A stretch of 64,000 nucleotides of DNA. Source: Rapana venosa (Eukaryota > Mollusca > Gastropoda > Neogastropoda > Muricidae). Position numbers and translations under genes: made by a program. Positions within the stretch are counted from its first letter, which is position 1. Each line of letters begins with the position of its first letter. The stretch lies in assembly GCA_028751875.1 (NCBI GenBank), contig CM054153.1, positions 7,396,150-7,460,149 of the forward strand. Reading direction: 5' to 3'. Of the stretch, positions 10,622 through 23,590 are shown piece after piece. The notes beneath the pieces are model-generated. The model searched no databases. It was not told the DNA's origin and saw nothing but the letters and a program-made list of their open reading frames with translations.

Positions 10622-12229
10622 AGTGGTTGGTGCCAACATTCTCACACTGCATCTTTTGTGTGCATGTATTTTTTTCAGTAAGCAGAATAGTGTATTTTAG
10701 TATTTAATGAATATTTCATATTTTAAAAAAATGCAGGCAAGTTATCCAAGGTTGGCAGTTGTATGCAAGTTCATAAAAATGTTGGAGAAAATCTTTTTCT
10801 GCTAAAAAAAAAGTATTCACCACTTCCCTTCAATGGTGCAATACAGTTGCACCATGGGCTTTAGAGCTGTTAATCTCTGTGTTACTTTTTGTTCTCCAAA
10901 TGTAGACGAGTCCATTTCATTTGGTTTGATATGGATTTACTGTGGGAAGTTGGTACTACTTAAGAATGGCAGATTCTCACTCTGTCACTTCAGGGAGAGC
11001 AACAGTGGATGCGAAGCAACTGCTGTAAGGAATGAGAAAACAGTGTGTATGTGTGCGAACTCGGTGAGAGAGGGAGAGAGAGAGATACAAAAGGGGAAAG
11101 TTTTTCCAATGTTTCTGAGATAAGACCGTTTGCTTATTTAGTCAGACTGATCTTTGACTTTGTAAGACTGACCTGGATATGTAAATAGATGAGTTTCTTT
11201 CAAAACCACCATTACAAGCAAAATCACAATACCATCGTTTTTATTTTCAAGAATTCACTAATAGTTATACACGTGTAATTGAATATGTAATTATCTACAC
11301 TATCACAATTTACACACAGAACATTTCCAGGTAGATCGGATTTATCATATGAACAGATCATGTCAAAACAATATTTATTTACACACTGGTTAGTAAGCAC
11401 ACTCATTTAACAGCAATTTCACTGCGTGTACGAGAAGCAAATTCAATTAATCAAGCACTATACCCCTCAAACCATTTATGGTTTCTTTATACAAATGCAT
11501 GTTAGCCACATTTCCAGTTTTAGGGTTTAAAGGCCTGAGCATTTATGATCATTTATCTAGTTTGTGTTCTTTTTTGGTACCCTACTTTCATGAATGATAA
11601 CGATGATATATGGAGTTTTTATAGCGCTGAATATTGTAATGCAAACAAATCAAAGCGTTTAATATACAGAGCGTGATATATGTCAGACATTCAGTCATAT
11701 CAGAACTTCCAATGCCAGCAATGGCACTTTTACTCAAGTGGTTCACACAAATAAAATTAATTGGTCACAAACCCAGTAAACTGTTGTCATGAATTGGTTT
11801 CTACCATAATAAGTGTTACTTAAAATTTAACTTGTGATTAACGAGAAACAACTTGAAAAACTGAAATTGTAACGGGTTTTAAAACATTTTATCCAACTGC
11901 ATCCAAAAATGTATAGTGTCACAATAAACAAGTGGCAAGACATGTATCAAATTTACAGGTTAAGCATGTCTTGACTGATTTTCAGTTTACAAGACGTGTC
12001 AGACAATTCCTAGAGTCTTCCTGAGAATCGTTCATGTGGCTGATCACCAATGTCAAAAACAGTAAGTTTAGCACACACAAAAATGCAATTACAGTTCAAG
12101 TGATCTTTATCAAAGTCAGCCAGCACCATTTGCTATCGAACAGGAAAAAAGGGACCTTCCTCTAATCCTACTCCCCTCCAACGATTGACTTTGACATCAC
12201 TAACGTAGTTTTCAGAGCTCAATTAGCTT
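10622..12229. other. Gene-free intergenic stretch
   Basis: No exon or recognisable element was found. A 96-codon frame at 10833-11123 has no recognisable domain and no splice or promoter context. It lies downstream of the CHAF1A 3' end. Confidence 0.5.
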
Positions 12230-12808
12230 GGCCATCAACATGGAGCCCATCAATATCAGGCTGCTGTAGGGCCACCAGCCAGAAGGGTCCTGCACTGCTG
12301 CTGGGTCACTTTGGTGGAGTTCAGTAGTGCCTGGTCAGAATTAACATACTGGTGAAACCACCTACTAAGCCCCCTACTGAGAACTATAATAACTTAGTCA
12401 CAAAGCCAGACTGAGACTGGGGTCACCATTAGACAAGAGCAATTGGAGCCATCAAATCAGACAAAAAACAAAACAAAAAAGATGCAATGCTGCTGCTGTG
12501 GAAACATGCTAGGAGTCTACATGACAGAGCTGTACTCTATGCTCCCTATCACAATATATCCTGGCATCAACTGGCCCAAGATATGCATACACCAGCAGTG
12601 TTGGTCAGATAATTTCAGCAACACTCAAAATTGCATCTGTGAAGTGGATGAAGCTCAATAGTGTGGTCCCAGTCACCCTGATGAGCCCACAGCAAACTCA
12701 CTGGGTAGGAGCTGGCTGGAATTAAAACACCCTATGACCTGCAATTCAAACCCATGACCCTCCAGTCCATAACCCAAGGCGCAAACCACCGCGCCAAGGC
12801 AGTTGGTA
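12230..12808 (-). mobile_element. tRNA-derived SINE-like element
   Basis: On the minus strand the head (near 12808) reads like a tRNA promoter: GGCGCGGTGGTTTGCGCC, then GGGTTTGAATTGC as a degenerate B box near 12742-12755. The body extends with GC-richer sequence to about 12230. The 3' boundary is soft and the family differs from SINE-A. Confidence 0.5.
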
Positions 12809-12881
12809 TGTAATAAAATGTGGGTTTAGCCTAAGTATGTCAGTCTTGGTACACTATGTCTCTCTTCTTTTTTTAAAATGA

Positions 12882-12892
12882 TTTATTTTATT
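12882..12892 (-). terminator. Candidate CHAF1A polyadenylation signals
   Basis: Two overlapping AATAAA hexamers occur on the minus strand about 1.1 kb past the CHAF1A stop. They are the first clear canonical signals I found after the stop codon. No transcript evidence is available, and another AATAAA further on (about 11241) could also be used. Confidence 0.35.
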
Positions 12893-13976
12893 GTTGGTTC
12901 ACTTTAAGAGGGATCACCTATAATTATGATGAAATGCGTCAAGACGATGCATTGACCACATGGTTGACATTGCTACTTTGGTGTATCTGACCATATAAAG
13001 TGCTGACAGAACTTGATATTTTCATTTTATAAAAACCAGTTCACATCTATGCTTGGTATGTCACAGCAACATTTTTTTTCAGTTATGTTTCTAGAAAATG
13101 CTCTCAGCAACCGCATTTTAGCAGACTGTGTTAGTGATGTAGTTTGGGTTAAAAAAAATTCTTTGTCATTTTTTGCATTGTGCTGTTTTTTGACAAAACA
13201 CAATGCTATTAACACCGAGGTAAACATTACCTACTCTCCCCCCCCATCTGTTGCCATTTTCCTCCTTGCGTTTTTCTTTGTGCATTAGACATTGAGGTAA
13301 ACATTATCTAGCAAATAACAAAAAACTCTATGAAGCATAACACAAAGTTATAATCATCTAATAAATATAAAACAAATGCTTTAACATCTCTCACTTGAAC
13401 ACTGGATTCATGTATTTCATTCTCCTTCTAACAACCATTAATCAGCAGACCAAAGAACAACAAAATAAACATTCCAAACTTTGCAAGGGTTTTCCACCGA
13501 CCAAAAAGACCTATCCACCGAGTGCGTTTTAGTAAACTCCACAAGCAGTTTTAACACAGTTCACAGTAAGGCTGATACAAACCTTAATACTTAAATCATC
13601 TGAAAGGCCAAAAGGTGCCCCCCCCCAAACAAAAAGAAGCTACTCCCCTTCCCTATCACTGGGGGGAACAGGAAGAATTTACAGAAGGGAAACTGCATTG
13701 TAAGTTGCACTTGCCTCATTTTGTGGAATACTCCTCAAATTCAAATCAGAACATAACCACCTTTTTATAATTGTTGTGTAGTCAAGAGACAAAACAGTAC
13801 AGAACTCTGGGAAATGACTGTTTTAAGAAATATATATGTTGTGTAGTCAAAGAGGAAAACTGGTACAGAATTCCAGATGTACTTTATAATCGTTTTCACT
13901 AAAATACCCATTCTGCCCATTTCATGTCTTAAAACATACACACACACACACAGAGGTATGCCGACTATTGAGATCC

Positions 13977-14956
13977 TCAATCTAAAATTATACAGTCCTC
14001 ATCCATTTGCTGAACACACTGTTGGGAGCCTGCAGGGTCTTCTGCACAGCCTGGTTTTGTGCCATCCGTAGTTTTGTGGTCTCCATTTATAATCTCCTCA
14101 GTGCTGTCTGATGTGCTCTGGCTTGCATTCTTGTTTTGAGCGATTCCTGTCTTTTCACCTACAGCCTTTTTGGCAAAGGCCATAATAGAGGGCTGGTCTT
14201 TGGGGGTTTTCTTGGCACTGCCTTCTTTTTTGCTTTTCCTGGACTTTGGAGTAGTGTCTGAACTTGTGGTTTTCCCTTTGTGGGGTGTTATGCCGTCCTC
14301 ATCCAAAACTGTCGGCGTGGGTTTGCCCTCCTCCTTGGACTTGGAGACTGGGGTTTCAGCTGATTGGGTTGGTGTTTTCTTTTCCTTCAGCTGGTTTGGT
14401 GTTTTCTTTTCCTTCAGCTGGTTTGGCGTTTTCTTTTCCAACTTCTTCGTCATATCTCCCGAGACATAGACCCAGGAGTTTTCCAGAGACTGGTCTTCCA
14501 TGTTATACTGCTTCAGCACGCTGTCACTGACGTACCAGCACGGTTTCTTTCCTTCCCTCTTTTCTCTGACAGCGATGGCTGTAATCTTGATTTCTAACTG
14601 CCTCTTGGACACACAGCTGTCATTTGAATCGTCACTCAGAATACTATCCTCCTGTTTCTTGTTTGAAACCTCCTCCTCTGCCGTTTTGTCCTTACAGTCA
14701 GTCTCCATGGGTTCCTCCTGTTCTGTAGCTTCTGCAGGAACTGGAGACTCTGCAGTTTTTACGATGGATTGGTCCAGGTTGACACTAGTGTCCATTGCGG
14801 AGTCATCCAGGGCTTTAGTTTCCTCCTCCAGGCGGCTTTCATCCAGAGAGACGTTGGTGTCATTGCACTTCTGTTTCCAGTACAGACGGAATTCTCGAAC
14901 CAGCTTCTTGATACCGAAAGTGTTGCCATGCACCAGGCGGATCAGATCAGGCATAG
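13977..14956 (-). CDS. CHAF1A: CHAF1A coding exon 15 (winged helix and C-terminal tail, stop)
   Basis: 325 residues. It opens with MPDLIRLVHGNTFGIKKLV, the start of the winged-helix region, and contains KKPCWYVSDSVLKQYNM, matching the human FRMCWYVHPQVLQSF. An in-frame tandem repeat of EKKTPNQLK (three units) follows, then PSIMAFAKK and the acidic end DEDCIILD. The TAG/TAA region ends at 13977. Confidence 0.95.
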
Positions 14957-17900
14957 CTGAAACAGAACAGTCACCACTGTCATCCTCCAATCTTCTGGGT
15001 ACATAAAAGTGTTCCTATCTTTACATTTATGGTTCAGACAAAACAATGGAGACTAAATCTTAAAAATTCCCATTAAAATTTCTTAATTTTAATTCTTAAC
15101 GGTTCATGGCTATAAAAAGAAAAGTTAACCACTCTTTGTTACAAAATACAACTTTGTTACAAAATACAACTGAGTGATGAAAATACAGTCTTTTAAATAT
15201 ATGCTTGCTAACTCTATCCACCTTTGGTGTGAGAGTTGGAATAATTGTTTTCAGTACAGATACATTCATGATACTGTAACTTTGTCTTCATTTCAAGATC
15301 AAAATGTTGAGAGAAAAATCTAAAGCTACCTAAAGTGACCATTGGTCATCCAGTGGTGTGTTGCAGTCAATTCCATTGACCTTGATTCATCAAAGCAGTA
15401 TCAGAAACAGAGGCAAACAATCACTTGAGCAAAACTACACACTTTCAGAACAGTTTTTATGCTGCCAAGAACAAATGCTGCATCTCACACTGGTGCAGGT
15501 ATTGCCACAGACATAAGGTACAAGAGAGCAACAGGATTTTTTGTTCTCTTCTTGGATACTAAAATAAAAAAGGGGGCCGTCAATGAAAAGGAAGCAACCC
15601 GTATTTCCACCATATTGTTTTACTGACCTATTTGTCAGCACCCATCTCTGCAGGCAAAAAGATCCACATTTACCTCCAGTACAGTATGCAAAATACTCGA
15701 ATTGTGATCCATCACTCAACTGATTTTCAAAGCAGTCAATCTGGTCAACTACTGCAGACTGTCACCACTTATGAACATGTTTTTTTCTTGTAGTATGATT
15801 TTGCAGCAGGCAAAAAGCATTCTGTTACTCAAACTCAGATAAGTTTGCATTTCAGCCCCTGGAATAATGTTGTTATCATCCCAAAAATCAGAATGATGTA
15901 AGTTGATAATAGTAATCTGAACGACGCAGGCTGATAATAGTAATCAGAATGATGCAGGCTGATAATAGTAATCAGAATGATGCAAGTTGATAATAGTAAT
16001 CAGAATGACACAGGTGATAATAGTAATCAGAATGACACAGGTGATAATAGTAATCAGAACGACACAGGTGATGATAGTAATCAGAACGACATAGGTGATG
16101 ATAGTAATCAGAACGACATAGGTGATGATATAATCAGAATGACATAGGTGATAATAGTAATCAGAATGACATAGGTGATATAGTAATCAGAATGAGTCGA
16201 AGTTGATAACAGTAATTGGAATTAAAAATACAATAAAATTACCTTCTTCTGGAAGAGCTCGTTTGCGGCATCTGGAATGGGGGGAGGATTTTACAGAGGG
16301 CGTGTCAGCAGATTTATCTCCAACACCATCGGCCAATGTTGGACATGAGATAAGCGTTTCAATGGGGGATGAGCGTATACACACAGTCTGCACACACACA
16401 CAAACAGGGGAAAAAGTTCATGATATTTTCCAGTCACATCTATCTTGATTGTACATGACAGAAAGGGATATGTTCAAAGATTAGCAAATTTCACCAAAGT
16501 ACAGAGTAACCATCTGAAGGAGGAGGAAGGGATACGATGTGATAAACATGTAGACAGCACTGGAAGGAAATGACCGTAAAACCTGTTGTTTACTGTTGTG
16601 GTTTCGCCTGCAAGAATTACAGCTTTGTTCATGCCCAAGTTTTATTCTATATAAAGCTTCGTCATAAATACTGATTTACAATTTTACATTGCGATTCATG
16701 GCAATTATACACAAATCTTTAAATCTCAACATCTAAAAAAAAGAGAGGAACAAACACAACAAAAACAAATCCATACCAACAGATCTCCCAGATCTCTGAC
16801 CATGCACACACAATAACAGTTCTTACAAGGATGACTTTCCACTATGAACATCTATCACCACCCACCTCAAAAGATCTGAAGATGGCTAAATGCTCCTTGT
16901 TGGGGCAGGGCTTGTCTAGCCAGAAGCAGCCAAGGTAGATGGGAGGAAGCGCTTGCTTTTTAGCCTTCAGTTCTGCCTCCCAAGCCAAAGCTTTTGCTCG
17001 CTGTCGCGCTTTTCAGCACCTCTGGGGTCACCTGTAACACAATTGTGCCTTTCCACTTAGTGCACATAGCAGGAGAAGCTCATATCATTTAAAAAACATA
17101 ACAAAACCCGATACTGAAACTGATAAAAAAAAAAATGAACCCCCCCGCCAATTCACACAAGAAAAAAGAAGAAAAATATATAGATATATTCCTTGAAACA
17201 AGCAATGGACACTATATTACACATCAAGAGTAATTTGCAACACACTTTTCTGATTGAAAAAGGCTGGCAGACCCTTATCATGTGCATTAAATAACGCATA
17301 TTGGTTAGTTTGGTTGCAAAAACAAAACAAAAACAAAAAACACTATGAAGAGAAAAAGCAAGGTACCTCTTCATCATCTTGACATCCTTCATCCTCAGAC
17401 AGGTATCCATGAGGCACCATCCATCCATCATCCTCACCTTCCTCCTCCTCCTCTTCACCTTCCTCTTCTTCACCCTGTCAAAACAAATGGTCAACAATAT
17501 CACACAGAGGCTATGATCACCCCACAGAAGTTCCATTTCATAGGTACCTACCTTAGCAGCAAGGCACAGTAGTTATGGAAGACACTGTTTCGGTTATCTT
17601 TATACACCAGACCTTTCTGTGTACAAGAAATGTTGCTAGTCAGTAATTACCCCCCAAAAACCAAACACAAAAGCTTAGGGAAAAAAGTTAATGTCTTTCG
17701 TTTTACCTTTGCACTATAACGTTTTACCTTTGCACTAAAAGTTGATGATCAGGACATGAATGTCAGAAAAGTATCGCATCATAACAAAACCTAAGTTTTG
17801 AGATGTAGACTTTGATACCAAAACTTGCCTTTGACATCAGTTAATTTGATAATAAATGGAATAATCTGACAGTTTAACAGATCTAAGCCCCACCCCCTGA

Positions 17901-20900
17901 CATTTATGGACAAAATGTTTTGTTAGAATATCTGCAAGAATGTGGTCAGAGTACAGTTACTTTGTACAAGAACTGACAACCTACATCTCAGTTCTATCAC
18001 TATCACATATTCATTATAAGGGTTTTCTTTTCAAATTTATAAGCAAATGTCTGGGTGATGTAAGAAAGTTTACAATCTAAGAAGTTATACATCACGTAAA
18101 GAAAAATATGTTACGAGGTAATCACAACATGGACCCGTCAACTCACATTAGAGTCGGACAGACTTTCTCCAGGCTCCTCTTCCTCCCACTCCTCGTCACT
18201 GTCCACTTCATAGTCAAACACTTCCTGCACAACATGATGAAGGGGTTGAAGGCTGTTCAGTCATTAATTCAAAGGATAAGTGAACACATTACCAATACTA
18301 CTGGTGATAAGGAACACACATTTTCTTATATTTTCCTATTTGTCTGCATACAATATCACTGTTAAGTGTTTGCGTGACATTTCACTCTTTGCTACAAGAA
18401 TGAACCCCGCCCCCCCTCCCGACAAAAACAGAAAAAGAAAAACAAAAAAGGACTTGGGGGAAAAAAAAGGACCCTCCCCACCAAAAAAAATCAACAGTCT
18501 TCACCCCTCCTCCAATACAAAATGTCTAGCTAGTCTTTCCAGTGTTATGACAAGTATCTCATTACCCCATCTTTCTTCCAGGGGTTACGTGGAGATAATG
18601 CCTTCACGTTCTTGCGCCAGGTGCCATAGTACGGGGGGCGGTAGTCTGTGTGGAACTGTAGCAGCTTGACGGCGTGGGTCACTTTCTTCACCGTCTCAGA
18701 GTCATGGACCAACAGCTCCACTTCTTGTTCAATTTCTTTTTTCCTGAAAAGGCAAAGACATAAATAGATATACAAGCTTTTATTTTAGTCTAAAAATACC
18801 CCTCATAATCTGCTTTTCCTTCTTTTTGTAGAAGTAAATATCTTATTTTCCTCCAGAAAGGAAAGCAGCATTTCACATAAGCCAATTTAAGTCCCTGTGT
18901 AAGAAGGATGCCTTTTTTCTTTGTTAAACGGAAACTCACCATTATTTTTTCACCTACAAGTTTGACATTTGCCCCCAAACAAGCATTTCTTAAATTTTAG
19001 GATGAAAGGGTGATGGCTTCTCTCTTTTATTAAAATCAAATGTTACTGTAGCCCTGTATCTGTAACCGCTCCTCTCCACTGCCCCAAGCTAATCTAGGCT
19101 ATTACTATCAAAGATCCAGCAATTTAGACACTTAAACTGTGTGAAACAGTTCACCGTATCAAGTGAACACATCATCTATTTCTGTGGCACAAAAACGCCA
19201 ATGTTTCAAACTCCACCAACAATTTGAAAATAAAATCTAGACTGACCAACGGGTTGAAGGTTGTGGAATGCAGAGCAAAGTATATGTACATTGCACTTTT
19301 GATTGAAAAAAATCAAATAAATAAAAATAATAATCAGGCACTCACTTTCTCAGGACACGATATGTTCTTGGAGGTTTCCTGATCCCTTGTTTCAGTTCAT
19401 CAACGTATGTCAGCTTAGCTTTCTCCTGCACATTAAATAGAGACAAGTGACACAAATGAAGAATCCAAGACTGAAGCGAGTCACAATGCAGTCATTCAGA
19501 CACGATATAGGAAACAAACGTTTAATTGTAACCACAAGGAAACCATACTTCTGAGAAAAAAAAAAAAAAAAAAACGCAAAAGAAAAAGATCGGAAGTCAA
19601 ATTTGTATCTTTTCTGAGAAGAACATGTGAAGGAAAATACAAGAATACTGACAAGCTGCTTGCCTATTACTTTCAGCATTGCATACTTTCAGCACTGTAC
19701 ATGTCTGCAAGCTTTATAAAAAATAATTTTTTTAAAAGCCTGTGGAACTTCTTGGCTTTGTGGGAAAACTGTTATGTAGCATCACATTTTTCTCTTCTTA
19801 GTCGGAACCCCAGTTCCCTTTTTCCACAAATAGCAAGAAACTTTTTCAGATGACCGATGTCTTACCTCACACTTCAAGATGCCATCTAAATGTAGCTTAT
19901 CTTGCTCCGATAACCATTGTCTCTTCACCGGGGCCAAGGTCATGTCTTTCTTCAGCTCAAAGGGGATGAACAGGTTGTCTTCTGCTTTGGTCACCTGCCA
20001 ACATGTCCACACACAATACAGATGGTAACTTGTAAGCTCCAACTACGGGAAGACAATGCAGTCATCTTCACCAATTAAAGCAATTCATGAAGAAAAAAAG
20101 CACCTAATTGTTACCAGAACAGACAAGAGCCCTGAGAGATTGTAAGTTACAGAGATGCATTTATCAGCCTGGTGATGTGTATAACCCAATGTCAAAGGAT
20201 GCATGTTCTACCAGAAAATGGAACATCCAGGAAAAAATGTCAATAACTGTTATAGAATATGCTCAAAGATTGTTTTAAGTTTTACTCCACAGTGGTACAA
20301 AGTTACGCCCTTTGCTGGAAGCATGTCTGCCATGTCATCAGTTTTAACAGTCATCTTTTCCCAATAATTGCTGAAGTGGACCTAGGGAGTCTTCAGGACA
20401 AAAAATTATGTTGTACATCAACACTGAGCTCTGAATGAAGTGATTTCTGTTGGTTAAACACGGTGGCATGGTGACCAGTTTCTCAATATCATTTGCATAT
20501 GGAAAATGTCTGCATGTTCCGGGAGTGACATCAGAATACAGGTCAAATTATCAAAATGATGAGCTTTCTCTGATCTTTTTGACTGCTGTTTGAATGACTA
20601 CGTTCTGTGGCAGACAGTGGGGAAAAACCACCACCACCAACTAGTCAAGCCCAGGGCAATTAGGAAACTAAAATGGCAGAATGGCAAAAATCTAAGCACT
20701 AATGGTGGAATTCTGCCAAACTATGGAAAAATCCCATGTCTCCTAAATAATCTTTGCCACCTGAAGTGTTGTAGAATACATGCAGAATAATTTAAGCTTC
20801 AAAAAGAAAGCATTTAATAAAACTACCAACCTTTGTAGAAGTGACTGCCTTGGGTTTGATGAAGAAACTTGTGAATACCTCTTTTGTTTTCTGTGACTGT

Positions 20901-22072
20901 CGCTCCTGAAACACAATAAACATTTAATTTCAAACTGGGACAAAGCAACCCCCAGCCCCCCAAAAAACAAAAATGAAAACCAAACTGTATCAACCCAAAT
21001 CCAATCTTTACCCACAAAGTTGTCTAGACTTGTAAAAAATCTCTCCATGGGTAAACCTGCTTTTGCCAAGGAACGGGAAAATAACAAAACTGGAAGGCTA
21101 CTGTGCCAGAATTGCTATTTGTTATGATGACCATCTTGAAATAAAGCAAGTCAAAAATTTCAAAGTAAATACTATCATATTAAAAATATGGAGAACCAGA
21201 AGAAATGATCCATATACTTTCTCTTTTCTTCCCACTGCTCTCATTGATTAATTCTAGACTGGCACCAGCTTATATCATACCTTTTCTTCCTCCTCTTTCT
21301 GCTTCTGCTCGTCCTTCAGTCGTTTTTCCTCTTCCTTCATTTTCTTTTCCTCCAATTTGGCACTAGATTCACACACATACAAGAGAAGTTATGCACACAC
21401 ACACACATACAACATTGTCAGTATGAAGCACTGAAAGTAGTAAAGAAATTTCTTGATATTAATCCATGAACAGATCTTTATTTTTTTCATTTTCAAAAAT
21501 ATAAAACATGAGCAAATGCTTTCACTGGCTCAGCGTTTTCAGGTTTTAACTGCTTTTCAATGAAATATACACACATACATACCATTCGACTTTTCTTACA
21601 TACCATCATTATCTTTTACTTAAAACTTTTCTTTTAAAAAAGAAATTCTTTAAACACAACATATCTGACAACTGCATACTTACTTGAGCTTTTCCATTTT
21701 TTTCTGCTTTTCTTCATCCTTCTGCAGCTGCTTCATCTGCTTTTCCTTCTCCACTTGTTCTTTCTTTTCTAAACGTTCCTTTTCTTTCTTTTCCTGAAAA
21801 TTATTCACACTGTCAGTTTATATCTTAGAAGCTTCTATATAATAAACATTAGAATACCAGTGTTGATTCGAGGAATTCAAAATAAGGGCCCAAGGGCCCC
21901 CTAAAATGAAAAAAAAAGCCCCCCCCCCCCACCCATAAAAAAGGGAACAAGTAGTATTTGCTTACAGTACCCTCAGTTCTCTTTAGTTTCCGCTATTTTT
22001 TCAAGGAAGAGAAACAAAACAGGCAGATACGTAGGCAGAATGCAGTTAATCTACAGTAAGCACTTGTGACAC

Positions 22073-22114
<42 letters not shown>

Positions 22115-23064
22115 ATGACAATTTCTTTTATTTCGAGGATAATGAATAAGCACCCATGTGCTTTTTTACATCCAGTCCCCGGCCTTAAGGATATATATAA
22201 TAAAACAAAATAAAGCCTATAGCAATACACTTACACAGTGTACGGGGGGAAAATCTACACAAAAATCCCCACAAAAATCACTGAAGAGAAAAGAAAAAAA
22301 AAAAGTACTAACAAGTAAGGAAGAAAGCAAAACAGAAAACACAGAAACAACCGAAAAAAATAGCAAGAACCAAGAGCAAAACAAAAGCGGCAACAACAAC
22401 AAGGGGAAAGGTGACACCCAGTAGTTCCCCCTCAACAACAACAACAACCCCAAACAGAACCAAACAAAGCAGAACCTCCATAAAATCAAAGGAGAACAAA
22501 CCACCTAAAAGTCATTTTTCAATAACACAATAGCCATATACAAGTGAAGCATTCACAATTATACAGAGAGAGACAATGACAAATTCTTTCATTTCGAGGA
22601 TAATGAATAAGCACCCATGTGCTTTTTACATCCAGTCCCCGCCCTTAAGGATATATATGATAATAAAATAAAATAAAGCCCATAGCAATACACTTACACA
22701 GCTTACGGGAAGAATATCTACACAAAAATCCCCACAAAAATCACTGAAGAGAGAGAGAAAGAAAAAAAAAAGAAAGAAAGAAAAAAAAAAGAAAGAAAAA
22801 AAAAAAAAAGTAGCAACAAGAAAGAAAGCAGAGCAGAAAACACAGAAACAACCGAAAAAATAGCAAGAACCAAGAGCAAAACAGAAACGGCAACAACAAG
22901 GGGAGAGGGAACAACCAAATAGTCCCCCCTCAAAAAAGCAACAACAACCCCAAACCAAAACAGAACCAAACAAAGCAAAACCACTATAAAATAAAGGAGA
23001 ACAAACCACGTAAATAGTTTCATTTTGGCTAACAGAAAGAAACGGCAAAAGTTCTTTGTGCTTT

Positions 23065-23118
<54 letters not shown>

Positions 23119-23387
23119 CCAAATTTGTATTTCCACATTCAGAGAGATAGATCCAGGTGTAGATAAGTTAAAGCCAATGTCAAAGTCTTGTTCCCCCCCC
23201 CCCCCCAAAAAAAAAATTGCACATTGAGAGAAAATTGAATGAATTCTATTTAAAGAGATAGAGAAAGACAGAGATCAAAAATTGTCTTTCCACTTTCAGA
23301 GAGATAGATCTAGATCTACATAGGTTAAAGCCAATATCAAAGTCTTGTTTCAGTCCCCACCCCAAGATCATACAGACAGAGAGAGAA

Positions 23388-23424
<37 letters not shown>

Positions 23425-23509
23425 TCAAATTTGTATTTCCACCTTCAGAGAGATCTAGATGATAGATTAAACTTGATGTCAGTCTTGTTTTCCCCCCATA
23501 TTGTACATT

Positions 23510-23590
<81 letters not shown>

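Noticed and set aside
13977..15006. Plus-strand frames across CHAF1A exon 15 (up to 168 codons)
   Set aside because: The minus-strand frame has the conserved CHAF1A blocks; the plus-strand frames are shadows.
15886..16197. Regular repeat array resembling CRISPR
   Set aside because: The units are head to tail, with diverged repeats and no unique spacers. It is a minisatellite in an intron of an animal gene.
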